Part shown: positions 35,572 to 44,407 of the stretch, one piece after another
How the letters are laid out: every line of letters starts with the position of its first letter
How positions within the stretch are numbered: the stretch's first letter is position 1
Assembly: GCF_004345705.1 (NCBI RefSeq)
Contig: NZ_SLWV01000004.1
Coordinates: 1 to 64,000, forward strand
Direction: 5' to 3'
DNA from: Marinisporobacter balticus
GTDB lineage: Bacteria; Bacillota; Clostridia; Peptostreptococcales; Thermotaleaceae
Length of the DNA stretch: 64,000 nucleotides
Notes under the pieces: model-generated
The model's database searches: none
The model's input: only the letters and a program-made list of their open reading frames with translations
What the model was told of the DNA's origin: nothing
Position numbers and translations under genes: made by a program

Positions 35572-36807
35572 TTATTTTTTAGGAATAACGATTTTTTTTC
35601 CTTCTTTTCTCCACTCTGCGAATTCAGATACAGCTGTGAAAAGTACATCAGTTGACGAGTTCAGTGCAGTTTCACAAGAGTCTTGTATAACACCTATAAC
35701 AAACCCTACACCAACGACTTGCATTGCTACATCATTTGGAATACCAAACAAACTACATGCAAGTGGAATCAGTAGTAATGAACCACCAGCTACCCCTGAT
35801 GCACCGCAAGCACTTACAGCGGAAAGTAAACTAAGGATTAACGCTGTTCCGATATCTACTTGAATGCCAAGTGTGTTCACTGCCGCAAGCGTTAATATAG
35901 AAATCGTAATCGCAGCACCTGCCATGTTTATCGTTGCACCAAGTGGAATAGATACAGAATAAGAATCTTTGTCTAAGCCTAACTCGTCACAAAGACGCAT
36001 GTTTACTGGAATGTTTGCTGCTGAACTACGTGTAAAGAATGCTGTAATACCACTGTCTTTTAAACACTTAAGAACAAGTGGGTATGGATTTTGACGAATC
36101 ATAATAAACGTAATAATTGGGTTTACAACAAGTGACACGAAGAGCATAGATCCAACTAATACAAGTAGTAATTGACCATAGCTTAATAACGACTTAATAC
36201 CTTGTGTTGCAATTGTGTCAAATACAAGACCCATAATACCAAGTGGTGCAAAGTTAATCACCCATCTTACGATTTGAGATAATGCATCTGAGGCATTACT
36301 AATCATTGTCTTAGTAGATTCTGGTGCGTTCTTTAAAGCAAGACCAAGAAGTAATGCCCATGATAGAATTCCGATGTAGTTCGCATTGTAAAGTGCCTTT
36401 ACTGGATTATCAACCACATTCAATAATAACGTCTTAAGAACCTCTACAACACCACCTGGAGGTGTTATGCTTTCAATACCTGCTCCAAGCGTTAATGTTA
36501 CTGGGAACATGAAACTTACAATAACTGCAACAAGCCCAGCTAAAAAGGTTCCTAGCAGATACAAAATTATGACTGATTTCATCGTCGTTTTTTGACCACT
36601 CTTATGTTGCGAGATCGCCGAGGTTACTAAGAAAAATACTAGAATCGGTGCAACAGACTTTAATGCACCAACAAATAATGAGCCAAAAATAGTAATTGGC
36701 TTTGCTACATTAGGAATTGTTACAGCTAAAATGATACCAACAATAAGACCAATAATAATTCGTTTCACTAAGCTGAGTTGATTCCACCTTTTAATAAAAT
36801 TACTCAT
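35572..36807 (-). CDS. sstT: Serine/threonine:Na+ symporter
   Basis: The 411-residue dicarboxylate/amino acid:cation symporter shows the serine-rich re-entrant loop FFTRSSAANIPVN, the GATINMAGAA motif and SACGASGVAGGSLLLIPLACSLF, all as in SstT. ATG 36807 has AAGGAGGA upstream. Codon use favours GGT, CGT and CTT more than the neighbours, as in feoB at 48377, which hints at transfer or high expression. Confidence 0.93.
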   Translation of the reverse strand: MSNFIKRWNQLSLVKRIIIGLIVGIILAVTIPNVAKPITIFGSLFVGALKSVAPILVFFLVTSAISQHKSGQKTTMKSVIILYLLGTFLAGLVAVIVSFMFPVTLTLGAGIESITPPGGVVEVLKTLLLNVVDNPVKALYNANYIGILSWALLLGLALKNAPESTKTMISNASDALSQIVRWVINFAPLGIMGLVFDTIATQGIKSLLSYGQLLLVLVGSMLFVSLVVNPIITFIMIRQNPYPLVLKCLKDSGITAFFTRSSAANIPVNMRLCDELGLDKDSYSVSIPLGATINMAGAAITISILTLAAVNTLGIQVDIGTALILSLLSAVSACGASGVAGGSLLLIPLACSLFGIPNDVAMQVVGVGFVIGVIQDSCETALNSSTDVLFTAVSEFAEWRKEGKKIVIPKK

Positions 36808-37527
36808 TTTTTTCCTCCTTATACATAAATGATAGTAGTCGATTGTAGTATGATACAATCATTTGTTTGATTACTTTTTAGCCATTAGGCTTTTATATTT
36901 TCCGCCTCTATGAAAACAAAATCATCTGCTAATCATAGAGGTGGAAATTAACATTAAAAAGGTGAAGCGGCTTTTAAACTATTCTTTAAGTAGTCTGCAT
37001 TTTTCCATAACTTTTTATTCAATGCTGCACTTTCAATCGAAAGATTGATTGTTTTAGAGCATGTTCCAATTTGAAAATCAATTTTATCTGATAATCGAAA
37101 GCGTCTTTCCTAAAGCACCAGGATGTTAGTGTGTTTGACAGACAAACAATCATTTCTCTGTTGAAAACGTTTTCCAATATTTTGAAAAACATGAGAATAA
37201 CAATGTTTTGTTGTGAAATGAAGGGTGAATGGATTTATAAACAACTACGTACATCTAAAACAAATGATATTCCTACTATGATCGTTTGTATTTCACGGAC
37301 AGTATATCATGAGTTTTGAGATGTTTCAAGATTTTTTTTGGATTTGGAATAATTTAAATGTTTTAATCCTATATTATTCATAAAGACCAAATATCTTGTA
37401 TTTTTAAAAGAGGCATTGGGTTCCTTTATTTTTAGAAGATCTGTAGTTTGATTTTGTGAATATTTAGACATTCATTTTCTCATGTTGAAATAAATAGAAA
37501 AATATGATATATTGAAAAAATGTTAAA
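36808..37527. other. Gene-poor region with hairpins
   Basis: About 720 bases without a convincing gene. A 13-bp stem TCCGCCTCTATGA / TCATAGAGGTGGA spans 36900-36945; GATTGTA/TACAATC at 36841-36860 is a smaller stem in the sstT leader. A short decayed minus-strand frame lies at 36954-37109. A 62-codon plus frame at 37131 has no ribosome site. Confidence 0.5.
36954..37109 (-). pseudogene. Possible decayed reading frame upstream of sstT
   Basis: The minus strand keeps 51 open codons ending NADYLKNSLKAASPF, with protein-like composition but no start codon and a stop just upstream. It reads like the C-terminal remnant of a lost gene; I cannot name the family. Confidence 0.3.
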
Positions 37528-37694
37528 GATAGGTTAAAAGGGAGTAGCCATGGAAATTTTTCATAGATATGGATCAACATACTGGTGAAAATACCTGGTT
37601 CTATTTACTTTATATTTTAAAGGGGCGAGACTTTTAGCTTAATAAAGCTATTCATAAAGGATAGTTTTATTAAGCTATGGGTTTCGCCTTTTTG
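37528..37694 (+). promoter_or_regulatory. yybP-ykoY manganese riboswitch with terminator
   Basis: AAAAGGGAGTAGCC at 37536, ATCAACATACTGG near 37572 and GGCGAGACTTTTA at 37624 are the conserved parts of the Mn2+ aptamer. The 3' aptamer strand GGCGAGAC is also the left arm of a long terminator closing with GTTTCGCC plus T5 at 37681-37693, with AGCTTAATAAA / TTTATTAAGCT inside. Mn2+ binding would free the gene downstream, a Mn exporter, from termination. Confidence 0.9.
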
Positions 37695-37718
37695 CGAGGA
37701 AAAGGGAGGATATGGAGC

Positions 37719-38840
37719 ATGTTACAAGAGTTTATTCGGTCATTATTTTTAATATTTATGGCAGAAATGGGGGATAAGACACAGATTTTGGCAATGGCAT
37801 TTGCAACACAATTTAAAGTTTATGAAGTATTGGCAGGTGTTTTTATTGGTTCCTTATTAAACCATGGGATCGCAGTAGCTTTAGGGGCTTATCTTTCTAA
37901 CCTTATTCCAATGGGCGCTATACAAATCGTAGCAGGATTTTTATTTATAGGATTTGCCCTTTGGACATTAAAAATAGATGATGACGAAGATGAGGAGAAT
38001 AAAGGAAAAAAATTTGGACCTGTTTTAACGGTTGCACTAGCTTTTTTTATTGGAGAACTTGGAGACAAGACACAGCTTGCCGCCATTACTTTATCTGTGG
38101 ATGCAAGTTTTCCAATATTTATTTTGATGGGGACCGTATCTGGAATGGTATTAACCAGTGGGCTAGGTATTTTTGTTGGGAGCAAAATAGGGGATAAAGT
38201 ACCAGAACTTATCATAAAATTGGTTTCTGCGGGGATATTTATGATCTTTGGGATTACAAAATTATATACGGCAATGCCTAGAGACTATATGCATCCTGTT
38301 CAGATCATTATATTCTTTACTTTATTAGGAATTAGTACATATATCTTGTTAAAACCTATTTTAAAAGCAAGAAAGGCAGGAGAGCTATCTGTTTTTAAAG
38401 AAACCGCGTTAACCCTTTATGAATATAAACATAGAATTAAAGAGAGTGTGGATGAGATATGTCTAGGGGAAATTTATTGTGGCAAATGCCAAGGAAAGTA
38501 TTGCATTATAGGGTATACAAAAGTAATGCTCCAGCAGTTGAGCCTAGATAAAGAAAACATTCCTTTAGAAGATTTACAAGATTTTTCTGAAAGCCTAAAG
38601 AAAAATTTTCATCAAGAACAAGTAATAGAAAGCTTGAGTATGACAATATCTTATTTAATGGAGGATATGGAAAAAGAGGATAAAGAACGTAAAATGATTC
38701 ATAAAGTAAGAGAAACGTTAGAGCTTATATTGTTTAGAAAAACATTCAATTATGATGGAAACATAGAAAGCTATTTTAAAGCATTAAAAGAAGCAGATGA
38801 AAAAATAGGCAATCAAATTATAAAAGGTGTAGAAAAATGA
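37719..38840 (+). CDS. UPF0016 (TMEM165/Gdt1) Mn2+ exporter with extra cysteine-bearing tail
   Basis: Residues 1-220 are a UPF0016 transporter: two repeats each with E-x-G-D-K-T (MAEMGDKTQILAMAF, IGELGDKTQLAAITL) and six or seven helices. Residues 225-373 are an extra soluble domain with C-x5-C-x2-C-x4-C (Cys248, 254, 257, 262) and a helical end; ordinary members stop near 200-230. ATG 37719 has GGGAGG about 10 bases upstream; the frame start at 37677 lies in the terminator. The Mn riboswitch fixes the metal. Confidence 0.9.
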   Translation: MLQEFIRSLFLIFMAEMGDKTQILAMAFATQFKVYEVLAGVFIGSLLNHGIAVALGAYLSNLIPMGAIQIVAGFLFIGFALWTLKIDDDEDEENKGKKFGPVLTVALAFFIGELGDKTQLAAITLSVDASFPIFILMGTVSGMVLTSGLGIFVGSKIGDKVPELIIKLVSAGIFMIFGITKLYTAMPRDYMHPVQIIIFFTLLGISTYILLKPILKARKAGELSVFKETALTLYEYKHRIKESVDEICLGEIYCGKCQGKYCIIGYTKVMLQQLSLDKENIPLEDLQDFSESLKKNFHQEQVIESLSMTISYLMEDMEKEDKERKMIHKVRETLELILFRKTFNYDGNIESYFKALKEADEKIGNQIIKGVEK

Positions 38841-38949
38841 ATAGAATAGTTTCACATGAACGTCCTTGGATTGTCACAAGACTGTCACATTAGCAAGATA
38901 TAATAAACACATCAAAGAAAAACAATAAAAAAAAAGGGAGATGCGTAGA

Positions 38950-39366
38950 ATGAGAAAAAAAATGATTGGTTTAACATTAGGAGCACTTTTGACTGTGTCT
39001 AGTATAGGGTTTGCTTTTGCTGCTGAGGCAGATACCAAAGTAGATACTACTACTTATGGAAGAGGCAATGGTGTGAGATTGAGTACAACAACTACTTCTG
39101 TTGAAGATCTATTAAAGGAAAAGATCAAAAGAATTGATCAATTGGTTAAAGATGAGAATCTCACAAAAGAAGAGGGAGAAAATTACAAAAAGATTATTAC
39201 AGATAGAATGAAAGATTGTACAACAGTAGGCGAAAACAGAGAAAATCATGAGAGACTAGGAATTGGTTTTGGTAGAGGCGGTGGATTTGGGCAAGGGCAA
39301 GGCGCAAAAGATGAATCAGGCAGAGGAAATGGTCGTGGCATGGGATTTTGTAGAACCCAATCATAA
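38950..39366 (+). CDS. Secreted glycine-rich small protein
   Basis: The 138-residue protein has a clear signal peptide (residues 1-25, ending FAFAA), a helical middle (EDLLKEKIKRIDQLVKDENL) resembling DUF2680-type exported proteins, and a Gly/Arg-rich end (GFGRGGGFGQGQG) with a last cysteine. ATG 38950 is preferred over 38941 for spacing from GGGAG. Function unknown. It precedes the polyferredoxin and sensor kinase genes. Confidence 0.72.
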   Translation: MRKKMIGLTLGALLTVSSIGFAFAAEADTKVDTTTYGRGNGVRLSTTTTSVEDLLKEKIKRIDQLVKDENLTKEEGENYKKIITDRMKDCTTVGENRENHERLGIGFGRGGGFGQGQGAKDESGRGNGRGMGFCRTQS

Positions 39367-39380
39367 TCTAGTTTAAAAGA

Positions 39381-39410
39381 AGGAGCAGAGCTTGTTTGGC
39401 TGCTCTTTCT
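39381..39410 (+). terminator. Terminator of the Gly-rich protein gene
   Basis: GAGCAG / CTGCTC with an 11-base loop and TTTCT. Confidence 0.55.
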
Positions 39411-39562
39411 ATATACCAAAAATTAAACTTGGTTTGGTAGAAGGATCCTTTTTCATAGTAAATGGGGGCTGTATTTTATACAGTCGCTTATCTTATACTT
39501 GAAGAAGTGAACATTTTATCTAGCGTGAATAAAAAATCGATATTACAGAAAGGGTGAAATAA

Positions 39563-40687
39563 ATGAAAGATAGATCTATAAAAAATATAAGACGATTGAT
39601 TCTTGCTATTTTTCTAATATTTATAAGCTACAGAGCATACATGCATCAAGTATTAGGGGGAGGAACGGAAGGATCTCCATCGATTCACGCATTATGTCCC
39701 TATGGCGGATTGGAAAGTTTTTATACATTATTATCATCAGGAACATTTATTCAGAAAATATTTTCAGGTACATTTGTACTATTTGCTTTAACAATTATTC
39801 TTGCAATTATTTTTAGAAGAAGTTTTTGTGGTATTTTATGTCCTTTTGGTGCGCTTCAAGAATTTTTAGGTATGATCGGACAAAAACTATTTGGCAAAAG
39901 ATTTGTGATGCCAAAGAGAATAGATCAACCAATGAGATATTTGAAATATATTGTACTTCTCATTACAACCATAGGGGCATGGGTTACAGCAGAAATGTGG
40001 ATGGCGCCTTATGATCCTTGGTCAGCATATGGACATATTTTTGGAGAAGTAGAGGAAACATTTGTAGAAGCACCTATTGGGATAGGACTTTTAATGATTA
40101 CTATTGTAGGATCTATTTTATATGATCGTTTTTTCTGTAAGTATTTATGCCCTATGGGTGCATTTCTATCGATTGTATCAAAGGTAAGCCCTTATAAAAT
40201 AGAGCGTAATGAAGAAAAATGTATTGATTGCGGTATCTGTAGTAAAAAATGTCCTGTAAACATAGAGGTTGCAAAGGAAAAGGTGATTACAACAGCTGAA
40301 TGTATCAATTGTCAAACCTGTGTACTATCCTGTCCCAAAGAAGGGGCTTTAGAAGTGAAACATGGAAAAAAAATACTTACCCCATTGATTGTGATCATAG
40401 CGGTTATCGGTATTTATTTTGGGGGTGTTTTCGCTGCCAATATAATGGGAATATATGAAGTATTACCAGCACCTATTCCGGTAGGACAAATAATGGATTC
40501 AGAAGAACTAAAAGGATATATGGCTTTGGAAGAAGTATCAAAATATATGGATATATCTATGGATGAATTATATACGAAGCTTGATTTACCTAAGAACATT
40601 CCACATAATACAAAATTAAAAGAAATAAAAAATTATGTTGAAGATTTTGAAGTGAGTGTTGCGAGAGAAATATTAAAAAATAGATAA
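39563..40687 (+). CDS. Membrane polyferredoxin (NapH/YccM-like)
   Basis: The 374-residue protein has about five membrane helices, two CxxxCP-type loops (FCGILCPFG, FCKYLCPMG), and two [4Fe-4S] motifs (CIDCGICSKKCP, CINCQTCVLSCP). A C-terminal extension (330-374, LEEVSKYMDISMDELYTKL) is an extracytoplasmic-type helical domain. It should move electrons between membrane and an exported partner; the partner is unknown. AAAGGGTG precedes the ATG. Confidence 0.88.
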   Translation: MKDRSIKNIRRLILAIFLIFISYRAYMHQVLGGGTEGSPSIHALCPYGGLESFYTLLSSGTFIQKIFSGTFVLFALTIILAIIFRRSFCGILCPFGALQEFLGMIGQKLFGKRFVMPKRIDQPMRYLKYIVLLITTIGAWVTAEMWMAPYDPWSAYGHIFGEVEETFVEAPIGIGLLMITIVGSILYDRFFCKYLCPMGAFLSIVSKVSPYKIERNEEKCIDCGICSKKCPVNIEVAKEKVITTAECINCQTCVLSCPKEGALEVKHGKKILTPLIVIIAVIGIYFGGVFAANIMGIYEVLPAPIPVGQIMDSEELKGYMALEEVSKYMDISMDELYTKLDLPKNIPHNTKLKEIKNYVEDFEVSVAREILKNR

Positions 40688-40691
40688 AAGG

Positions 40692-40777
40692 ATATAGATG
40701 TGTCCGTAAAAAATAAAACAAATATTTCAAAAATAATCCTTTGAAAAATATTTGTTTTAAAGCGGACACATCTATAT
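40692..40777. terminator. 86-bp palindromic element, bidirectional terminator or MITE-like
   Basis: ATATAGATGTGTCCG (40692) and CGGACACATCTATAT (40763) form a 15-bp outer stem; inside, AAAACAAATATTT / AAATATTTGTTTT adds a second stem. It lies exactly between the polyferredoxin stop and the stop of the minus-strand remnant at 40777, which fits a shared terminator. No flanking duplication is seen. Confidence 0.6.
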
Positions 40778-40932
40778 TATTTTGAAAGATTCAAATTCTG
40801 TATATAGTTATATTTGATGGCATGTTTGATCTCATCTGTTAGAATTTCAAATACCATATCTCTGTAATATCTAGTAGGGAGACCTGCACGAATTCTTTTA
40901 TTAATTCCAAAGATTTTTGGAAAGCTTGTTGA
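40777..40932 (-). pseudogene. Ferritin-like protein remnant
   Basis: On the minus strand 51 open codons (KIFGINKRIRAGLPTRYY, then FEILTDEIKHAIKYNYI) end at 40777. TDEIKHA contains the E-x-x-H pair of ferritin-like four-helix proteins. In-frame stops lie just upstream (TGA, then TAA) and no start is present, so it is a decayed 3' end. Confidence 0.4.
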
Positions 40933-41214
40933 TCAAAATATAGACTGTTGTTTCAACGATTTATCAATTTATAAGATGCCCACTTCTGATGAACATACTA
41001 AGTGAGAGTGTGAAACTTTTTACTTGAGGGAGCATAGATCGTTTGCTGTTGTATAGATTGCTAATATGTAAATGATTTATATTTTTACAAATGATTGAAA
41101 AATATCCATAATATCATATGATTTATTTTTTATATGCTATACACTTATTATATAATATGAAATATAGTGGATTTGGTGCATAATAAAGGGAGAACCTTCA
41201 TGGAGGTGAATGGC
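40933..41214. other. Gene-free region upstream of the two-component operon
   Basis: No credible frame. The last 120 bases are very AT-rich (TATAATATG near 41150) and probably hold the promoter of the response-regulator operon. Confidence 0.4.
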
Positions 41215-41886
41215 ATGCGAGGAAAAAAGATCCTTGTTGTGGAAGATGAAAGTAGAATGAGAAGACTAATCGGAGATTATTTAAAAAGAGAAGATGTGCA
41301 TATAATTGAAGCTGAAGATGGGAAAGAAGCGTTAGATTTATTTGAACAGGAAAAAATAGATTTGATAATATTAGATATCATGCTTCCTAAATATGATGGT
41401 TGGACGGTTTGTAGAGAAATAAGAAAAACATCTAATGTTCCGATCGTCATGCTTACTGCAAGAAGCGAAGAGTCAGACGAATTGTTTGGCTTTGAACTGG
41501 GTGCAGATGAATATGTTACAAAGCCCTTTCGTCCAAATATTTTGGTAGCAAGAGTAAAAGCGTTACTAAAGAGGCATATGAAAGAAGAAAAAATAATGAA
41601 TTTTGAAACCATTCAAATTGATATAAAAGGACATAGAGTATTTTTAGATGGTATAGAAATAGAAATGACACCAAAGGAATATGAACTACTCCTTTATATG
41701 GCCAATAATAAAGGGAAAGCATTATCAAGAGAACAGTTATTAGATGGGGTATGGGGCTATGATTATTATGGAGATTTAAGAACAGTAGATACGCATATAA
41801 AAAGATTAAGAATAAAGCTTAGAGACAAAAATTATGTGATTCAAACTGTAAGGGGAGTAGGTTATCGATTTGAGGTGGAGAAATGA
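41215..41886 (+). CDS. OmpR-family response regulator
   Basis: The 223-residue regulator has a receiver domain (acid pair VEDE, phospho-Asp in IILDIMLPKYDGW, Thr in VMLTARS, Lys in YVTKPF) and a winged-helix domain (TPKEYELLLYM, RTVDTHIKRLR, VRGVGYRF). ATG 41215 follows GGAGGTG; the frame start at 41167 lacks a site. It overlaps the kinase gene by four bases (ATGA). Confidence 0.93.
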   Translation: MRGKKILVVEDESRMRRLIGDYLKREDVHIIEAEDGKEALDLFEQEKIDLIILDIMLPKYDGWTVCREIRKTSNVPIVMLTARSEESDELFGFELGADEYVTKPFRPNILVARVKALLKRHMKEEKIMNFETIQIDIKGHRVFLDGIEIEMTPKEYELLLYMANNKGKALSREQLLDGVWGYDYYGDLRTVDTHIKRLRIKLRDKNYVIQTVRGVGYRFEVEK

Positions 41887-43349
41887 GAAAATCTATTGGA
41901 CTAAAATTATTTATGGGTATGACTTGTTTTGTTTTTATCATTGTAGGATTATCTTGGATTTTAAATACAAAATATCTAGAAAATTATTATTTAGATAAGA
42001 AGAAGGAAAGTCTGATAGACTATGCACGAGAAATTCAACTTATGTATAAGGATAATATAGAAAATATAGAGGATGAAATTGCAAAGATAGAAAACAAAAT
42101 AGGTGGAAATATTCTTAAAATCATATTGAATGAAGAAGATGAATATGATGCATTTGCAGGGAATAGAAGAGGAAGACATGGTTTTGGAGGAATGGGAAAA
42201 GATATTCCTCTTACAAAAGAAGTTTTAAACAGGGTATTGATGGGAGAGTCGGTTTTAGAAATTTTTAAGCATCCAAAGCTGAAGGTGAATTTTTTAGTTT
42301 ATTCTGTACCATTAGAAGACAATAGCATTTTGGTATTACAAACATCTATTGCATCGATTCAAGAAAGTGTGAAAATTGCGAAGGCATTTTATCTATATAT
42401 TGGAATTATTTCTTTAATGATTGGAACGGTGATGGCATTTTTGTTTTCAACAAGATTTACAAAACCTATTGTAGCATTAAACCGTGTTGCTAGAGGAATG
42501 GCAAAATTAGATTTTAGTAAAAAATATAAAGTACAAAGTAAGGATGAAATTGGCGAGCTAGGAGAAACGATGAATTATTTATCGGATCAACTAGACCTTA
42601 CTATATTCGAATTGAATGAAGCCAATAAAAAGTTGAGAGAAGATATCGCGCGAGAAAGAAAAATAGATCATATGCGAAAAGAATTTATATCCAGTGTTTC
42701 TCATGAATTAAAAACCCCTATTGCCCTGATACAAGGGTATGCAGAGGGACTTTATGAGAATGTGGCAGAAGACGAAGAAAGTAAAAATTTCTATTGTGAA
42801 GTGATTATGGATGAAGCAGACAAAATGGGGAAATTGGTGAAAGATTTATTGGCATTATCCCAAATGGAATCAGGAAATAAAAAACTAGAAATAGAAAATT
42901 TTCATATAAATGATCTTGTTGAAAAAGTCTACAATAAATATAAGCCCATCTTTCAAGAGAAAAATATACATGATCGTTTAGAAAAAGAAGATAAGAGATT
43001 GAAAGTAAATGGAGATCCATCAAAAATAGAACAAGTATTAGTGAATTTTATAAATAATGCGATCAATCATATAAGTGGAGAAAGAAAACTAAAAGTATGC
43101 ATAGAGGATCGGGATGAAAAGGTTCGAATCGAAATATATAATACAGGAGAAGCTATACCAAGTGCAGAGATGGAGAGGATTTGGGATAGCTTTTATAAGG
43201 TTGATAAAGCAAGAAGTAGAACATATGGTGGAACAGGATTAGGATTATCCATTGTAAGAGGAATACTTAAACTTCACAATAGCGCATTTGGTGTTTTTAA
43301 TAAAAATGAGGGTGTGGTGTTTTGGTTTGAATTAAGAAAAGGGGAATGA
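41883..43349 (+). CDS. Membrane sensor histidine kinase
   Basis: The 488-residue kinase has helices at about 9-27 and 163-185, an outside sensor of about 135 residues, HAMP, HisKA (SSVSHELKTPIALIQGYAEG) and HATPase (NFINNAINH, GGTGLGLSIV). The sensor holds a Gly/Arg patch, NRRGRHGFGGMGKD, that resembles the secreted protein at 38950. It is translationally coupled to the regulator before it and the LysR gene after it. Confidence 0.92.
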   Translation: MRKSIGLKLFMGMTCFVFIIVGLSWILNTKYLENYYLDKKKESLIDYAREIQLMYKDNIENIEDEIAKIENKIGGNILKIILNEEDEYDAFAGNRRGRHGFGGMGKDIPLTKEVLNRVLMGESVLEIFKHPKLKVNFLVYSVPLEDNSILVLQTSIASIQESVKIAKAFYLYIGIISLMIGTVMAFLFSTRFTKPIVALNRVARGMAKLDFSKKYKVQSKDEIGELGETMNYLSDQLDLTIFELNEANKKLREDIARERKIDHMRKEFISSVSHELKTPIALIQGYAEGLYENVAEDEESKNFYCEVIMDEADKMGKLVKDLLALSQMESGNKKLEIENFHINDLVEKVYNKYKPIFQEKNIHDRLEKEDKRLKVNGDPSKIEQVLVNFINNAINHISGERKLKVCIEDRDEKVRIEIYNTGEAIPSAEMERIWDSFYKVDKARSRTYGGTGLGLSIVRGILKLHNSAFGVFNKNEGVVFWFELRKGE

Positions 43350-44242
43350 AAATGCTTTTTATAAGACAAATAACTTTTTATACACTGGCACAAGTGAAGA
43401 GTTTTACCCAAACAGCCCAAAAACTAAATATTACCCAACCAGCTGTTTCGCAGCATGTGAAATATTTAGAGGAAATGTATGGGGTAGATTTAATTAAAAA
43501 AGAGGGAAGAAAACTATGTCTAACAGAGGAAGGAAAAATTCTTTACGAGCATATTGGAAAAATATTTGCGATGGAGAGACAAGTATCGCATATGCTAAAA
43601 AATCAAAATAGCATTATCAAAAGATATAAACTAGGTGCAACCAAAACGATAGGGGCTTATTTGATTCCGGAAATTTTAGGGAAATATAAAAAACAATTTC
43701 CAAATCATGAAGTAATTTTAGAGGTGGCAAATACAGAAAATATTTTAAGTAAATTAGATGATGGGAAACTTGATTTAGCTCTGGTAGAAGGTTTGTTCAA
43801 CAAAGAAAAATATGATTATACTTTGCTAAAAAGGGACGAATTGGTAGCCACTTTTTCTTCATTCCATCCTTTTACAAAAAGGAAAGCAGTAAAATTAGGA
43901 GAAGTATTAAAAGAAAATTTGATTATTCGAGAAGAAGGATCAGGAACAAGAACCATCACAGAAAAGTATCTAAAAGAAAAAGGCTATAAGAAAGAAGCAT
44001 ACAATATTTTTATGGAAATAGGAGATATTACGGCGATTAAATCTTTAATAAAATGGGATTTAGGGTATAGTTTTATTTCGAGAGAAGCCATTAAAAGAGA
44101 ATTAGAGGAGCAAAGTTTAAAAATTGTAAAAGTGGTTGATTTAGGTATTGAACGGAATTTCAATTTTGTATGGCGAAAGGAAGAGCGGTCTACATTTATG
44201 GAGGCGTTTATAAGATTTTCTATTTCTGCTATAGATGGATGA
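43346..44242 (+). CDS. LysR-family transcriptional regulator
   Basis: The 298-residue regulator has an N-terminal winged helix (QITFYTLAQVKSFTQTAQKL, ITQPAVSQHVKYLE) and a substrate-binding effector domain. It is the third gene of the RR-kinase-LysR unit (ATGA overlap) and is followed by a YeiH gene, the classic target of LysR partners such as YeiE/CysB-type regulators. Confidence 0.92.
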   Translation: MKMLFIRQITFYTLAQVKSFTQTAQKLNITQPAVSQHVKYLEEMYGVDLIKKEGRKLCLTEEGKILYEHIGKIFAMERQVSHMLKNQNSIIKRYKLGATKTIGAYLIPEILGKYKKQFPNHEVILEVANTENILSKLDDGKLDLALVEGLFNKEKYDYTLLKRDELVATFSSFHPFTKRKAVKLGEVLKENLIIREEGSGTRTITEKYLKEKGYKKEAYNIFMEIGDITAIKSLIKWDLGYSFISREAIKRELEEQSLKIVKVVDLGIERNFNFVWRKEERSTFMEAFIRFSISAIDG

Positions 44243-44318
44243 AGTATTTAGGGCTGTTCTTAAATAGATGATGGAAGAAAAAGTTAAGAATGATTTAAAG
44301 AGTATGCGTACATTCATA

Positions 44319-44341
44319 TTCTATAAATTATACTTATAGAA
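44319..44341 (+). promoter_or_regulatory. Inverted repeat, candidate LysR operator
   Basis: TTCTATAA and TTATAGAA, 8-bp perfect arms with 7 bases between, lie 67 bases before the YeiH start. This T-N11-A-type dyad is what LysR regulators bind; the match is by shape only. Confidence 0.5.
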
Positions 44342-44407
44342 CTATTTTAAATTATAATTTTTAATAATAGATTGTTTCTGCTATCCTATAAAAAGGAGGT
44401 GGAAGCT

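Noticed and set aside
36860..37110. Possible lysine riboswitch or T-box before sstT
   Set aside because: The 13-bp stem at 36900-36945 is not followed by any conserved core on either strand.
37131..37319. Plus-strand 62-codon frame
   Set aside because: GTG start without a ribosome site, in AT-rich intergenic DNA with no family resemblance.
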